Assembly: GCA_003169695.1 (NCBI GenBank)
Contig: PNAS01000075.1
Location: 23,035 to 87,034, forward strand
DNA from: Spartobacteria bacterium
GTDB lineage: Bacteria > Verrucomicrobiota > Verrucomicrobiia > Chthoniobacterales > UBA10450
Direction of reading: 5' to 3'
DNA length: 64,000 nucleotides
Part shown: one piece after another, positions 33,885 to 42,972 of the stretch
Layout: each line of letters starts with the position of its first letter
Numbering within the stretch: the first letter of the stretch is position 1
Position numbers and translations under genes: made by a program
Notes under the pieces: model-generated
Seen by the model: the letters and a program-made list of their open reading frames with translations, nothing else
Told to the model about the DNA's origin: nothing
Databases searched by the model: none

Positions 33885-34642
33885 ATGCGTAACGAGGCTT
33901 GTTCCTTCCATCGTTGTTCGTTCACGCCCTTCACGAGCAGCCATAGCATCAGTGATATTTCCCCGGGGCCGGCGAGCGCGAGGTTGTAGGGATACAGATA
34001 GTGTGCGAGCGGCCGCCACAGAAGGGTCAGGTAACCAAAGCCGGCAAGGACCTCCAGCACGCCAATAATTCGAGGCAGGAAGGTTGACCTGAAGATGAGG
34101 TAGCCGATCAGGACACACCAGAACCCGAAGAACACCAGGCCGATGTCGTAAGCCTGCGCATTTAATTTGAGAAGCATGAGGGCCAAAGCCTGCAACTGTT
34201 CAGGCGCAAATGCGCTCAATGAGCTCTTGCCTTGCAGGACGAGCAAGGGGGCGAGGTGAAAAAGACTGCTAAGGGCCCACATCGCGCATCCCAGGAGCAT
34301 GACGAACCCAGCGAGTAACGAGACGCTCCTATTGACCGGCTTAAAGAGACCATAGAAGAGAACCGCCCAAATGAGATGGAACGGCACAGTCATCAGGGAA
34401 GCCACGAACCCTAGCCGAAATAGAGACTCGTGCGAAAGGATGTTGGCCGCTGACGCGGTTGCGCTGGCGGGCACAACGAGCATGTCGAGAACGACCATTT
34501 GGCCAAAAACTGACGTCAGGCTTCCGAGCAAATAGGAGACGCCAGCCATCCGGGCCTTGAAACGCGGCGACGCTTCCATCGTTGAACGTTCACGCCCATC
34601 ACTGTCGCCTGAGATACCGGCTGTTCGCTTCATCTCGTGCAT
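33881..34642 (-). CDS. DUF4386-like membrane protein (c)
   Basis: About 253 residues, six helices. SPRFKARMAGVSYLLGSLTS and FRSTFLPRIIGVLEVLAGFG are the DUF4386 signatures. The ATG at 34642 follows AAAGGTGAC. The GTG at 34648 overlaps the MDR3 stop, and an ATG at 34579 (MEASPRF) is also possible. Its last 14 codons (VNEQRWKEQASLRI) come from a segment that also forms the leader of MDR2 and is repeated before MDR3, which shows that this gene pair arose by duplication. Confidence 0.8.
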   Translation of the reverse strand: MHEMKRTAGISGDSDGRERSTMEASPRFKARMAGVSYLLGSLTSVFGQMVVLDMLVVPASATASAANILSHESLFRLGFVASLMTVPFHLIWAVLFYGLFKPVNRSVSLLAGFVMLLGCAMWALSSLFHLAPLLVLQGKSSLSAFAPEQLQALALMLLKLNAQAYDIGLVFFGFWCVLIGYLIFRSTFLPRIIGVLEVLAGFGYLTLLWRPLAHYLYPYNLALAGPGEISLMLWLLVKGVNEQRWKEQASLRI

Positions 34643-34644
34643 TG

Positions 34645-35778
34645 TCACCTTTTATCGTCCTCCTCCACAGTGATAACCATTTTACCGCGAGCGTGTCCCT
34701 GGTCGAAAATGCGGAAAGCCTCAGGGGCGTCATTTAATTTGCAGGTCCGCTCGATGACCGGTGTGATCTTTCCCGTCTGTGCGAGGTCGCCCAGCATGAT
34801 GAGATCCTCTTTGCTCATTTTGGTCATGTACTGGGCGAACTTTTGATTGGTGAACGACGCTAATCCACGTGCTATGAAAAGATTACCAATGATGCGTCCC
34901 AGGGCCTCGCCTGTTTTTATCCCGGCTCCGCCCATGCCGGCCAAAACGCAGATGCCTTTGGGATTTAACACGCGACGGCGTTCGGCGAAGGAATGGTTGG
35001 CAACGTTATCGAAGATCACGTCGTAACGCTGGTCGCTCTTGGTGAAATCCTTTTTTGTGTAATCGATGACGTGATCGGCGCCGATCGATCGGACAAGATC
35101 GACATTCCTTGTGCTGCAAACAGCCGTAACCTCTGCGCCAAGCGATTTGGCGATTTGCACGGCGAACGTTCCTACACCTCCGGTCGCACCGTTGATCAAG
35201 ACCTTCTGCCCGGGCTGAATCTTTCCCTCGCGCAGGCCCTGCAGTGCAGTAAGTCCTGCTAGCGGGATCGAAGCCGCTTGCTCAAAGGTGACGTTCGCTG
35301 GCTTCATAACCAACGTTCGCTCGGAAGCACAGGCATACTCGGCCAGCGAGCCCCGACAGAACCCGAACACTTCGTCGCCCGGTTTGAATTGGGTGATGTT
35401 CTTGCCGACCGCTTCGACCAAGCCGGCCACATCGCGGCCAAGCCGCGTGTCTCTTGGTTTGCGCAACCCGAACATCAAACGACCGATCCACGAATCGCGG
35501 ATCAAGTACACATCAAGCGCGTTGAGCGAAGCCGCCCGAACTTTAATCAAGATCTGGTCATCGTTCGGCACAGGTTTCTCAACGTCATCAAGCTTCACGA
35601 CATCGGGGGGACCGTATTCGCAGAAACAAATTGCTTTCATAGGATTAATTGGAGCTGCCGTGTTGCGATCACATTCGTTAGTAGACCTCCAGTAAGCGAT
35701 GAACCCCCACAGGAACGCCAATATCAACGCGACGAAAATCGCGCGCGTACTCCACTTTAGAATGCGCTTTAGCTTCAT
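34645..35778 (-). CDS. Membrane-anchored MDR oxidoreductase (MDR3)
   Basis: About 377 residues from ATG 35778 (MKLKRILKWSTRAIFVALIL). An upstream ATG at 35805 would add MEGASLVRR. One N-terminal helix precedes the MDR domain, which starts MKAICFCEYGPPDVVKLDDV. NGATGGVGTFAVQIAKSLGA binds the dinucleotide, and PGDEVFGFCRGSLAEYACAS replaces the zinc-binding region. The end is acidic-basic (VEEDDKR). The stop overlaps the possible GTG start of DUF4386-like (c), suggesting coupling. Confidence 0.85.
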   Translation of the reverse strand: MKLKRILKWSTRAIFVALILAFLWGFIAYWRSTNECDRNTAAPINPMKAICFCEYGPPDVVKLDDVEKPVPNDDQILIKVRAASLNALDVYLIRDSWIGRLMFGLRKPRDTRLGRDVAGLVEAVGKNITQFKPGDEVFGFCRGSLAEYACASERTLVMKPANVTFEQAASIPLAGLTALQGLREGKIQPGQKVLINGATGGVGTFAVQIAKSLGAEVTAVCSTRNVDLVRSIGADHVIDYTKKDFTKSDQRYDVIFDNVANHSFAERRRVLNPKGICVLAGMGGAGIKTGEALGRIIGNLFIARGLASFTNQKFAQYMTKMSKEDLIMLGDLAQTGKITPVIERTCKLNDAPEAFRIFDQGHARGKMVITVEEDDKR

Positions 35779-35895
35779 CCGCCTAACGAGGCTTGCTCCT
35801 TCCATCGTTGTTCGTTCACGTAGAGGGCGGCCGCGATCCTGGATTGTGTCTTGAGTGAGTTCATCGTTCTGCCGTTTCCGTAGTGAGGTCGCGTT

Positions 35896-37011
35896 CTACT
35901 CCACAGTGATTACTACTTTTCCTCGCGCGTGGCCTGTTTCGAAATACCGCATCGCCTCCGCGGTCTCGCTCAACTTGTAAGTCCGGTCGATGACCGGTGT
36001 AATCTTCCCCGCTTGCATGAGGTCGCTCAACAACTTCAGATCCTCTTTGTCCAGTTTCGTCCCATAACTGACGAACTTCTGACGAACGAACCGCGACAAC
36101 AGATTCGCCTTGAAACCCCCAATAATACGCCCCCACGCTTCCGGGTGGAGTCCTGCTCCTCCGATTCCGGCAAGGACGCAGATGCCATTAGGAGTTAAGA
36201 CCCGACGGCGATCTGAGAACGAGTGGTTTTGAACGTTATCAAAAATCACGTCGTACCGCTGGTCGCCTTTGGTGAAATCCTCTTTGGTGTAGTCAATGAC
36301 GTGATCTGCGCCGATGGATCGGACAAGCTCCACTTTTCCCGTACTGCATACGGCTGTTACTTCTGCGCCGAATGACTTCGCTATCTGGACAGCGAAAGTG
36401 CCCACGCCTCCCGTTGCGCCGTTGATCAGTACCTTTTGCCCCGGCTGAATCTTACCTTGGCGCAGACCCTGCAAGGCGGTGAATCCCGCCCAAGCTACAG
36501 AGCCCGCTTGTTCAAACGTTACATTAGCTGGCTTAATAACCAATCCTCGCTCGCGAGCACATGCATACTCCGCAAGAGTAGAACGACCCACGCCAAAGAC
36601 TTCGTCGCCCACCTTGAACAGCGTCACGTTTTTGCCAACCGCTTCAACCTGGCCGGCCAGATCGTTGCCTAGCCGTGTCTTCTCTGGCTTGCGCAGCCCG
36701 AGCCCGAGCATCAGGCGAAGCGGCCACGGCCCGCGCATCACGCCCGGATCAATAAAATTGAGGGAAGCCGCGCGAACTCTGATCAAGACTTGATCGTCAT
36801 TCGGAACAGGCTTTTCAACGTCTTCAAACTTGAGAACGTCAGGTGAACCATACTCGCAAAAACGAATGGCTTTCATCGGAACGTTCAGAGCAGCCATCTG
36901 GTCACAGTCGTTAGTCGATCTCCAGTAAGCGATGAATCCCACGAGAAACGCCAATATCAACGCGAGCAAGATCGCTCGTACGATCCACTTTAGAATACGC
37001 TTGAGTTTCAT
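35896..37011 (-). CDS. Membrane-anchored MDR oxidoreductase (MDR4)
   Basis: A 371-residue protein starting MKLKRILKWIVRAILLALIL, the same anchor as MDR2 and MDR3. The MDR domain starts MKAIRFCEYGSPDVLKFEDV, with NGATGGVGTFAVQIAKSFGA as the Rossmann motif and DYTKEDFTKGDQRYDVIFDN shared with its sisters. It lies 43 bases downstream of the ADOP permease on the same strand, and 117 bases upstream of MDR3. The three anchored paralogues are recent duplicates by sequence. Differences cluster in the substrate region, suggesting different substrates. Confidence 0.85.
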   Translation of the reverse strand: MKLKRILKWIVRAILLALILAFLVGFIAYWRSTNDCDQMAALNVPMKAIRFCEYGSPDVLKFEDVEKPVPNDDQVLIRVRAASLNFIDPGVMRGPWPLRLMLGLGLRKPEKTRLGNDLAGQVEAVGKNVTLFKVGDEVFGVGRSTLAEYACARERGLVIKPANVTFEQAGSVAWAGFTALQGLRQGKIQPGQKVLINGATGGVGTFAVQIAKSFGAEVTAVCSTGKVELVRSIGADHVIDYTKEDFTKGDQRYDVIFDNVQNHSFSDRRRVLTPNGICVLAGIGGAGLHPEAWGRIIGGFKANLLSRFVRQKFVSYGTKLDKEDLKLLSDLMQAGKITPVIDRTYKLSETAEAMRYFETGHARGKVVITVE

Positions 37012-37054
37012 AGCCTAAACGGGGCGGAACTTTTCTCGCGTCGACGCATGAATG

Positions 37055-39484
37055 TTACTCCGCGCGGAGCGCCTCGATGGGATTGATGCGGGCAGCGCGG
37101 CGAGCGGGAAGCCAGCAGGCAACCAGTGCGACAGTAACGAGCACAAACGTAGTGCCGATCATTACGGGAGTATTGTTGAAATGCATGCCGGGATTGCCGG
37201 CGGCCAGAAACCGGGATACGCCCAGCGCGCCGACAAGCCCCAGGGCCGATCCAACGAGCGCCATTTTCACCCCGGAAACCAAGACGATGCCGGTGATGTC
37301 CCTGACGCAGGCCCCCAACGCGAATCGAATCGCAAACTCGCCAGCGCGCTGCGCCATCGTGCGGGCGATAACGCCGTAGATACCTAACGAGGCCAGCGCG
37401 AGCCCGAGCACTCCAAAGGTGGCCAGCATGTCCCGCAGGACGGCGCTTTGGTAGTTGGCGCGATCGATCGTCACGTCGGCAGGCTGGAGCTGGCGCACCG
37501 GCAAGTCCGGATCGAGTCCCGTCATGACGTCCCGGATAGCAGGAACGAGGGTAGATGGCGCAACGCCGGTGGTGCGCACGGCGATCTCGTTGTAGGGCCG
37601 CGGGTCTTGAGCCATGGGCTGATAGAGTTGGAAGGTTACCGGGCCTGGATCCGGCATGACCGACTTTATGTCGGCCGCGATGCCAACAATTTCGCCCCAT
37701 TGGAGATTTCCGATCCCGGTTTGAGCGACGCGACGACCGATCGGGTTTTCGTTCCCAAACAGCCCTGTGGCCATGGCCTGGCTGATGATGAAAACTTTCG
37801 GCGAGGTCAGCGTGTCGCGTTCGTTGAAGGCGCGCCCGGCGAGGACCCGTGTCTGGTAGGTGTCAAAATAGTGTGGACTGATGCTATTAACGACCGCAGC
37901 GGGTTCGCGCCCGGATTGAGGTAGCTCGCGGCCCTCGACCAGATACTTGCGGACGTCAGCCCAATTGAAGAAGGGTGTGGAGGACGAGATGCTGACGGAC
38001 GCTACGCCGGGCACGGACTGTAACCGTTCCAACGTGAGGCGATGGAAGGCCGCGATCTTGTCGGCATCGCCGTAGCTTCCTGCTGGAAGCACGACAGTTC
38101 CGGTGAGAAGGCGCTCGGACTGCCAGCCGCCACGAGTGTTATTCAACTCATCGAGACCACGCATATAGAGCGCGGCACCCGCGAGCAAAATCATGGCGAG
38201 GGCGAACTGACCGACGATGAGCATCTGACGAAAGCGTTGATGACCGCGGCCTCCGGTCATGCCACGCGCGCCGCTCTTGAGCGTGTCGTTTACATTGAGT
38301 CGCATGGCGAAGAGCGCTGGCGCAAGACCGAACGCGACAGCTGTGACGAGCGAAGCCGCGAAGGCCCAGCCGAGCACACGCCAGTCGAGCGCGAGCGCAA
38401 CGCTTTCGCCATTTTCTCCCGTGGATCGAACCGCGAGCCAATCAGCGAACCACTGCGCAACGAGGATGGCGCAGGCGCCGCCGGCGAAAGCCAGCAAAAG
38501 CGACTCGGCAATCAGCGGGCGGAGTAACTGGAGGCGCGAGGCGCCGAGGGCCGAACGCACGGCGAACTCACGGGCGCGGGCCATCGTCCGGGCGAGGAGA
38601 AGGTTCGCCAGGTTCGAGCAGCCGATGAGCAACACGAAACCGGAAAGGCCGATAAGCATCGCCAGGATGCCAGGACCATTCTTCGACATGATGGTGCTGT
38701 TAAGCGAAACGGTGCGCCAGATGCTGCCGGCGTTTACCTCGGGAAAATCGGTCGCGAGGCGCGCGCCGAAGTTGGCGATAAAACCTTCGGCTTCGGCGCG
38801 AGAAAGTTTTTCGGAGCGACGGCCAATAAGCCTGAGAATGGTGCCGCGGCGGTCGACGGATTTCTGTTGGTCGAGAGCAAGTGGCCGGAAGAAATCGAAC
38901 TCTCCGAGGTGACGCCAATCGTTTAACGTTGCCGGCAGCACGCCAACAATTTCGTGAGGTTCGCCATCGACGCGGATGATGCGGCCGATGATGTCACCTT
39001 TGCCGCCGAAGCGCTGTTGCCAGCAACGTTGACTGATGAGAACGACGCGATCGTTGCCCGGAGAATCTTCTCGCGGCAGGAAATCGCGGCCGAGCTGCGG
39101 TTGGACGCGGAGCACGGGGAAAAAATTAGCGGTGGTGCGAAGGGCGTGGACCATCTCGGCGGGTTGGCCCGGTTCGGAAAGGCTCGTGTCTCCAAGCGCG
39201 TAGGCCCCGATCTCACCAAAGGAGTGCATCTCCCGCTGCAGATCGAGGAAATCGGCCGGCGAGACACGACCCTGTGGATTTTGCGGCGTCGCGCGGTCGA
39301 TGCGGTCCAATTGCGCGCTCTCGGGATAGGGCAGCGGTTTCAGCAGAATCGAATTGAGCACGCTGAACATGGCGGTGTTGGCGCCGATGCCGAGCCCGAG
39401 CGTGATGATGGCGAGGAGGGTGAACCCGGGGCTGCGCGCGAGCGAGCGGACGGCTAAGCGAAGACTGGATAATAACATAAGCAA
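37055..39484 (-). CDS. ADOP/MacB-like ABC transporter permease
   Basis: An 809-residue permease of the duplicated FtsX type. The N-terminus RLAVRSLARSPGFTLLAIIT and IGANTAMFSVLNSILLKPLP are the ADOP hallmark. Two FtsX domains with three helices each are separated by large periplasmic MacB_PCD-like domains. No ATPase gene is adjacent, which is usual for these orphan permeases. It probably works with a separately encoded MacB-type ATPase to move or shear substrates across the envelope. The start ATG 39484 and an ATG two codons later are both plausible. Confidence 0.88.
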   Translation of the reverse strand: MLMLLSSLRLAVRSLARSPGFTLLAIITLGLGIGANTAMFSVLNSILLKPLPYPESAQLDRIDRATPQNPQGRVSPADFLDLQREMHSFGEIGAYALGDTSLSEPGQPAEMVHALRTTANFFPVLRVQPQLGRDFLPREDSPGNDRVVLISQRCWQQRFGGKGDIIGRIIRVDGEPHEIVGVLPATLNDWRHLGEFDFFRPLALDQQKSVDRRGTILRLIGRRSEKLSRAEAEGFIANFGARLATDFPEVNAGSIWRTVSLNSTIMSKNGPGILAMLIGLSGFVLLIGCSNLANLLLARTMARAREFAVRSALGASRLQLLRPLIAESLLLAFAGGACAILVAQWFADWLAVRSTGENGESVALALDWRVLGWAFAASLVTAVAFGLAPALFAMRLNVNDTLKSGARGMTGGRGHQRFRQMLIVGQFALAMILLAGAALYMRGLDELNNTRGGWQSERLLTGTVVLPAGSYGDADKIAAFHRLTLERLQSVPGVASVSISSSTPFFNWADVRKYLVEGRELPQSGREPAAVVNSISPHYFDTYQTRVLAGRAFNERDTLTSPKVFIISQAMATGLFGNENPIGRRVAQTGIGNLQWGEIVGIAADIKSVMPDPGPVTFQLYQPMAQDPRPYNEIAVRTTGVAPSTLVPAIRDVMTGLDPDLPVRQLQPADVTIDRANYQSAVLRDMLATFGVLGLALASLGIYGVIARTMAQRAGEFAIRFALGACVRDITGIVLVSGVKMALVGSALGLVGALGVSRFLAAGNPGMHFNNTPVMIGTTFVLVTVALVACWLPARRAARINPIEALRAE

Positions 39485-39539
39485 TCAGTAGTTGTCAGGC
39501 TGGTTCGTTAGGTATCGGTGTCACGTGCTTGGCGATAGG

Positions 39540-40283
39540 CTATCTTTGTTTGGCAAGGGCTCGGTAGTCCCTGTAGGTAGCTACGGTGTGGGCCCCGCCT
39601 TCCTGACCCATCCCTGATCCGGACATGTCGGAGGTCTGCTCCATCAAGAGCGGTTTCCCTTCCGGTCCCATGCGGTAACGCGCGGTGGATTCGAACTGGT
39701 CGAGCTTCATGATAAGCTTAAGCCGCATCGGCCGAACGGTAATGCGCACCTGCTCCACAAACGGCGCTCCGTTTGCCTCGCTCACAGACGCGTCCGCGGC
39801 GGCGTTCTGCGATACATCACTATCCATCATCTTTACGGTATCTTTCGGTAAAGCAGCAAAATGAAACACCGTCCGGCCATGCGAGTCGGTAGAAGCCGTC
39901 GCAGGCGTACCCAAATAACCTGCCAGACGGTAGTAGCCGGGAAAACGGCGTTTCGCAGACTCCGTCCGAAAGGTTTTCAAGACATCAGCCGAAGGCGGTG
40001 CACCGTCGACGGAGGTGAGTGTCCACCGTGCTTCAGCTGGTTTCGTCGGGTCAAACTTTTCGACACTAACGTTCTGTTCAGTTTTCCCGTTAGATGTCTG
40101 CTCGGTGCGAATGGTCCGGGTAAAGGCGTAATCATCCGCGCTGACGCTTTGCGCCTGGGCGAGGATCCGTTGTTTGAGGTCGTCCGGCTTATTCTGGCCG
40201 TGTGCCATGAAAATGGACGCGAGCCAGACGGCTACGCCGGCGATTGCCGCGCGGGTAAGGGGATTGGTGATGAGGTTCTTCAT
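39540..40283 (-). CDS. Secreted protein of unknown function
   Basis: 247 residues from ATG 40283, with a signal peptide (MKNLITNPLTRAAIAGVAVW then LASIFMAHG). The mature part starts QNKPDDLKQRILAQAQSVSA. No domain is recognised, although the size and beta-rich composition would suit a lipoprotein-carrier-like fold. It lies between the ADOP permease and the ABC-2 exporter on the same strand, so it may belong to either. An earlier ATG at 40322 would bury the signal peptide. Confidence 0.7.
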   Translation of the reverse strand: MKNLITNPLTRAAIAGVAVWLASIFMAHGQNKPDDLKQRILAQAQSVSADDYAFTRTIRTEQTSNGKTEQNVSVEKFDPTKPAEARWTLTSVDGAPPSADVLKTFRTESAKRRFPGYYRLAGYLGTPATASTDSHGRTVFHFAALPKDTVKMMDSDVSQNAAADASVSEANGAPFVEQVRITVRPMRLKLIMKLDQFESTARYRMGPEGKPLLMEQTSDMSGSGMGQEGGAHTVATYRDYRALAKQR

Positions 40284-40400
40284 AGTTTGGGTTGTGTGGC
40301 AGGCAGCCGGAATGCTTCCCACTCTCGCGCAGACCTGTGGATTGATTCCCTGTTCATTCGCTAGGCTCTTATGTGCGTTTCAACGTTCGCCCAAAGTGAG

Positions 40401-41324
40401 TTAGAGCGGTCCGCGGTAACGGCGTTGCTGGATGGCCGCAGCGATGAATCCCGCGGCGACGATCAACCCGATCCACAGGCCCGGGCTGCTCAGGAATTTC
40501 AGCGGATCGAGCTGCGTAAGCCGATCGACTATCGGAACGTGCGCGCCTTTCGGATATTGCACGACGACGAACGCCTCCTCGAAGTTGCCCGTGACGCGCT
40601 GGCCAACCATGTGCGCGAGATAGGCTGTGCCCATGACGATCTTCTCGATCGCGCAAAGTGCGAGCCAGGGTAGGACGGCCCAGAGAAACGTCGCGCGACG
40701 CGCGTAGCCCCCGACCAGCAGCAGCCATCCATATAACGGCGCCGCCCACAATGCTGAGGTGATTAGGCCGTAAAACAGAATCACCGACAATCGGAAGATC
40801 GGCAGAATCGCCCAAGTCGTACCGGCGAGTCCGCTCGTAGCCAGCGCGGCACTCGTGATGAGTAACATGATCAGCTGCGTGACCTGGACAATAATGAACG
40901 TGAGCAGCGGCACGATTACGAGCGGGACAACCGCTTTTGAGAGAACTGTGATGCGATCCGACACCGGCATCGATTTCCAGAAGAGGATGCTGCGATCGCG
41001 ACGTTCGCCATGAAGCGCGTCGAGGGAGTAAAACACCGCAACAATGAACGCCGTAAACATGATCATCAGGGCGGCGACGTCGTAATGCATCTCGATCGCG
41101 GCGCGTTGACGAGTGGACTCGAGTAACAAGGCGGCTCGCCTCATTTGCGGGAGGCGATAGGCGGTGAGCAGGCAGCCCAGGAGCACGACACCCGCGGCGA
41201 TGAGCGGTGCCATGTAGATCGAAGGGTTATCCCAGAGTTCGCGACGCACCGACCAATAGAACGGTCTCGTCGGCCTCACTGGCGTGTGCGCGGCTGGTTG
41301 TGACTCATTCACTTCTATACTCAT
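40401..41324 (-). CDS. ABC-2 type permease
   Basis: A 307-residue membrane protein with about six helices (for example SIYMAPLIAAGVVLLGCLLT and AALMIMFTAFIVAVFYSLDA). HGERRDRSILFWKSMPVSDR is the characteristic cytoplasmic loop of ABC-2 permeases of the YtrC/YhaP kind. Its start overlaps the stop of the ATPase gene by four bases. The substrate is unknown; such systems export peptides or drugs, or respond to cell-wall stress. Confidence 0.85.
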   Translation of the reverse strand: MSIEVNESQPAAHTPVRPTRPFYWSVRRELWDNPSIYMAPLIAAGVVLLGCLLTAYRLPQMRRAALLLESTRQRAAIEMHYDVAALMIMFTAFIVAVFYSLDALHGERRDRSILFWKSMPVSDRITVLSKAVVPLVIVPLLTFIIVQVTQLIMLLITSAALATSGLAGTTWAILPIFRLSVILFYGLITSALWAAPLYGWLLLVGGYARRATFLWAVLPWLALCAIEKIVMGTAYLAHMVGQRVTGNFEEAFVVVQYPKGAHVPIVDRLTQLDPLKFLSSPGLWIGLIVAAGFIAAAIQQRRYRGPL

Positions 41325-42196
41325 TTGGCCGCTCCTTCTGGCGCGCTCGCCTTGTCGCCCATCAGCGCGACGAACAAGTCGGCAATGCCCGGCGTGCGTA
41401 CCTCGCCCAGCGCCGCGAGTTGCTCGCGATCGACATGGTCAAAAAGCAGGATGCTGCGCCCGAACATCTGCCGGCTGTGAATGGGGCGAAGCGCCTGCGC
41501 TTCCGCGAGATGATCGGGATGCACCATCACTTCGGCGTAACGCGCTTCAAATTCTTCCATGCTGCACTCCAGCACGATGCGGCCGTGATTGATGAACATA
41601 AGATCGGTGAGGACGTGCTGGATCTCCTCCACCTGATGCGTAGTGACGACGATCGTGCGGCTGCCGTCGAAGTAGTCGTTCAGCAGTGAGTCGTAGAACG
41701 CTTTCCGATACAGGATGTCCAAGCCAAGTGTCGGCTCGTCGAGTACGAGCAACTTCGCGTCGATCGCCATGACAAGCGCGAGGTGCAGTTGTGCGACCAT
41801 ACCCTTCGATAGTTGGCGGATCTTGCTCGTGCGCTTGATCTCCGTCTTGGCCAGAAAACCTTCCGCCTGCGCGCGATCGAAGCGTGGATGCACGCCCGCG
41901 ACGTAATCGAGAGCTTGCGAAACCCGCATCCAGCGTGGCAGCACCGCGACATCGGCGATGAAACAGACATCGCGCATCAACCGATCGCGCTCGTTCCAAG
42001 GATCGCGTCCGAGCACCCTTAGTTCACCCTCAAAAGGAGTGATGCCAAGGATCGCGTTCAGCGCGGTGCTTTTGCCCGCACCGTTCGGGCCGATCAGTCC
42101 GAGGATGCGGCCTTCTTCGACTCGCAAGTTGATGCCGGCCAGCGCGACCGTTGTGCCGAAGGCCTTGCGGAGACCGCGTGCTTCAATGGATGCCAT
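41321..42196 (-). CDS. ABC transporter ATP-binding protein
   Basis: A 291-residue ATPase. Walker A GPNGAGKS (about 37-44), signature LSKGMVAQL (about 129-137), Walker B LLVLDEPTLGLD (about 149-160) and switch His in VVTTHQVEE (about 186-194) are all intact. The C-terminal 80 residues are a regulatory extension typical of the YtrB group. It pairs with the ABC-2 permease downstream and is four bases downstream of the GntR regulator, so gntR-ATPase-permease form one operon. Confidence 0.92.
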   Translation of the reverse strand: MASIEARGLRKAFGTTVALAGINLRVEEGRILGLIGPNGAGKSTALNAILGITPFEGELRVLGRDPWNERDRLMRDVCFIADVAVLPRWMRVSQALDYVAGVHPRFDRAQAEGFLAKTEIKRTSKIRQLSKGMVAQLHLALVMAIDAKLLVLDEPTLGLDILYRKAFYDSLLNDYFDGSRTIVVTTHQVEEIQHVLTDLMFINHGRIVLECSMEEFEARYAEVMVHPDHLAEAQALRPIHSRQMFGRSILLFDHVDREQLAALGEVRTPGIADLFVALMGDKASAPEGAAK

Positions 42197-42200
42197 GGCG

Positions 42201-42593
42201 TTAGCGCTCCTTCCTTGCGGTCTTCGAGGACGTCCGGCGAGTGGCGGCGCCGTCCAGCAGTTCTTCTGTGGTCAGGCCGAGTCGCTCGATGGTCGCGTGG
42301 ACCCTGGGCCATTCTTCGGTGAGAAACTTCCGGCGTTCGGCCTTGAGCAGCAGATCGCGCGCGCCGGCATTGACGAACATGCCGAGACCTCGCTTCGTCT
42401 CGACCAGCTGCTCGTCGACCAAGCCTTGATAGGCCTTCAGAACCGTCAGCGGATTGACCCGATATTCGGCCGCGACATTGCGCACCGACGGCAGCGGATC
42501 GCCTTCCTTGAGCACGCCGTCGAGAATCATGGCGACGACTCGATCGCGAAGCTGGCGATAGATTGGCTGATTGTTGTGAAACTCATGGTCCAT
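42201..42593 (-). CDS. GntR-family regulator, YtrA-like
   Basis: A 130-residue protein. QPIYRQLRDRVVAMILDGVL, then PSVRNVAAEYRVNPLTVLKA and GLGMFVN, form the GntR winged helix (about 8-78). The short C-terminal helical part (about 80-130) fits the YtrA subfamily, which lacks a ligand-binding domain. YtrA regulators usually repress their own operon with the following ABC transporter. A long inverted repeat lies 65-90 bases upstream of the start and is the likely operator. Confidence 0.9.
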   Translation of the reverse strand: MDHEFHNNQPIYRQLRDRVVAMILDGVLKEGDPLPSVRNVAAEYRVNPLTVLKAYQGLVDEQLVETKRGLGMFVNAGARDLLLKAERRKFLTEEWPRVHATIERLGLTTEELLDGAATRRTSSKTARKER

Positions 42594-42972
42594 CCTGTCT
42601 TCCGATGCCCTTACGAGGGACGTGCGAGGGCTCGCTCCGATTGACTGCTGCTTCTCATAGTGATGTAGTTAACTACAACACTAGTTCACATGCAAGCTTT
42701 ATTTTTATTTTTCTTTGCCCGCCGTTCCCGCCGCCAGCGCGCCTACGCCGGCGAATTCCCGCCGGAGAAGGAAATGGATCCGACGGCACTGGTGTAGAAT
42801 CCGCAATGGCGAATTTGACTAACCGCTACTTCAAACACACAAGCGCGGGCACTTTTGAGGGCGATGGCGGGTTAAAGCTTCTCCAGACGTACGCGCTGTC
42901 TGCGAAATCGGGTGCGACGGATCAAATCCTGGCAGATAACGCAGATTTTGGCAGAGGGTTCGGAGAGTCGGG
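42594..42972. other. Intergenic region upstream of the gntR operon
   Basis: 379 bases. The right-hand part has a low-complexity T/A run (about 42692-42715) after the operator and then a weak plus-strand frame ending at 42976 that I do not believe to be a gene. The promoter of the GntR-ABC operon must lie here. No clear terminator was seen for the NADH dehydrogenase gene, which converges from the right. Confidence 0.5.
42658..42683. promoter_or_regulatory. Putative operator of the GntR (YtrA-like) regulator
   Basis: A 26-base inverted repeat. The core TGTAGTTAACTACA (42664-42677) is a perfect palindrome. The flanks TAGTG and CACTA extend it, with a single mismatched pair at 42663/42678. It lies 65 bases upstream of the gntR start. 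GntR proteins bind such symmetrical GT-N-AC-type sites, so autoregulation is likely. Confidence 0.65.
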
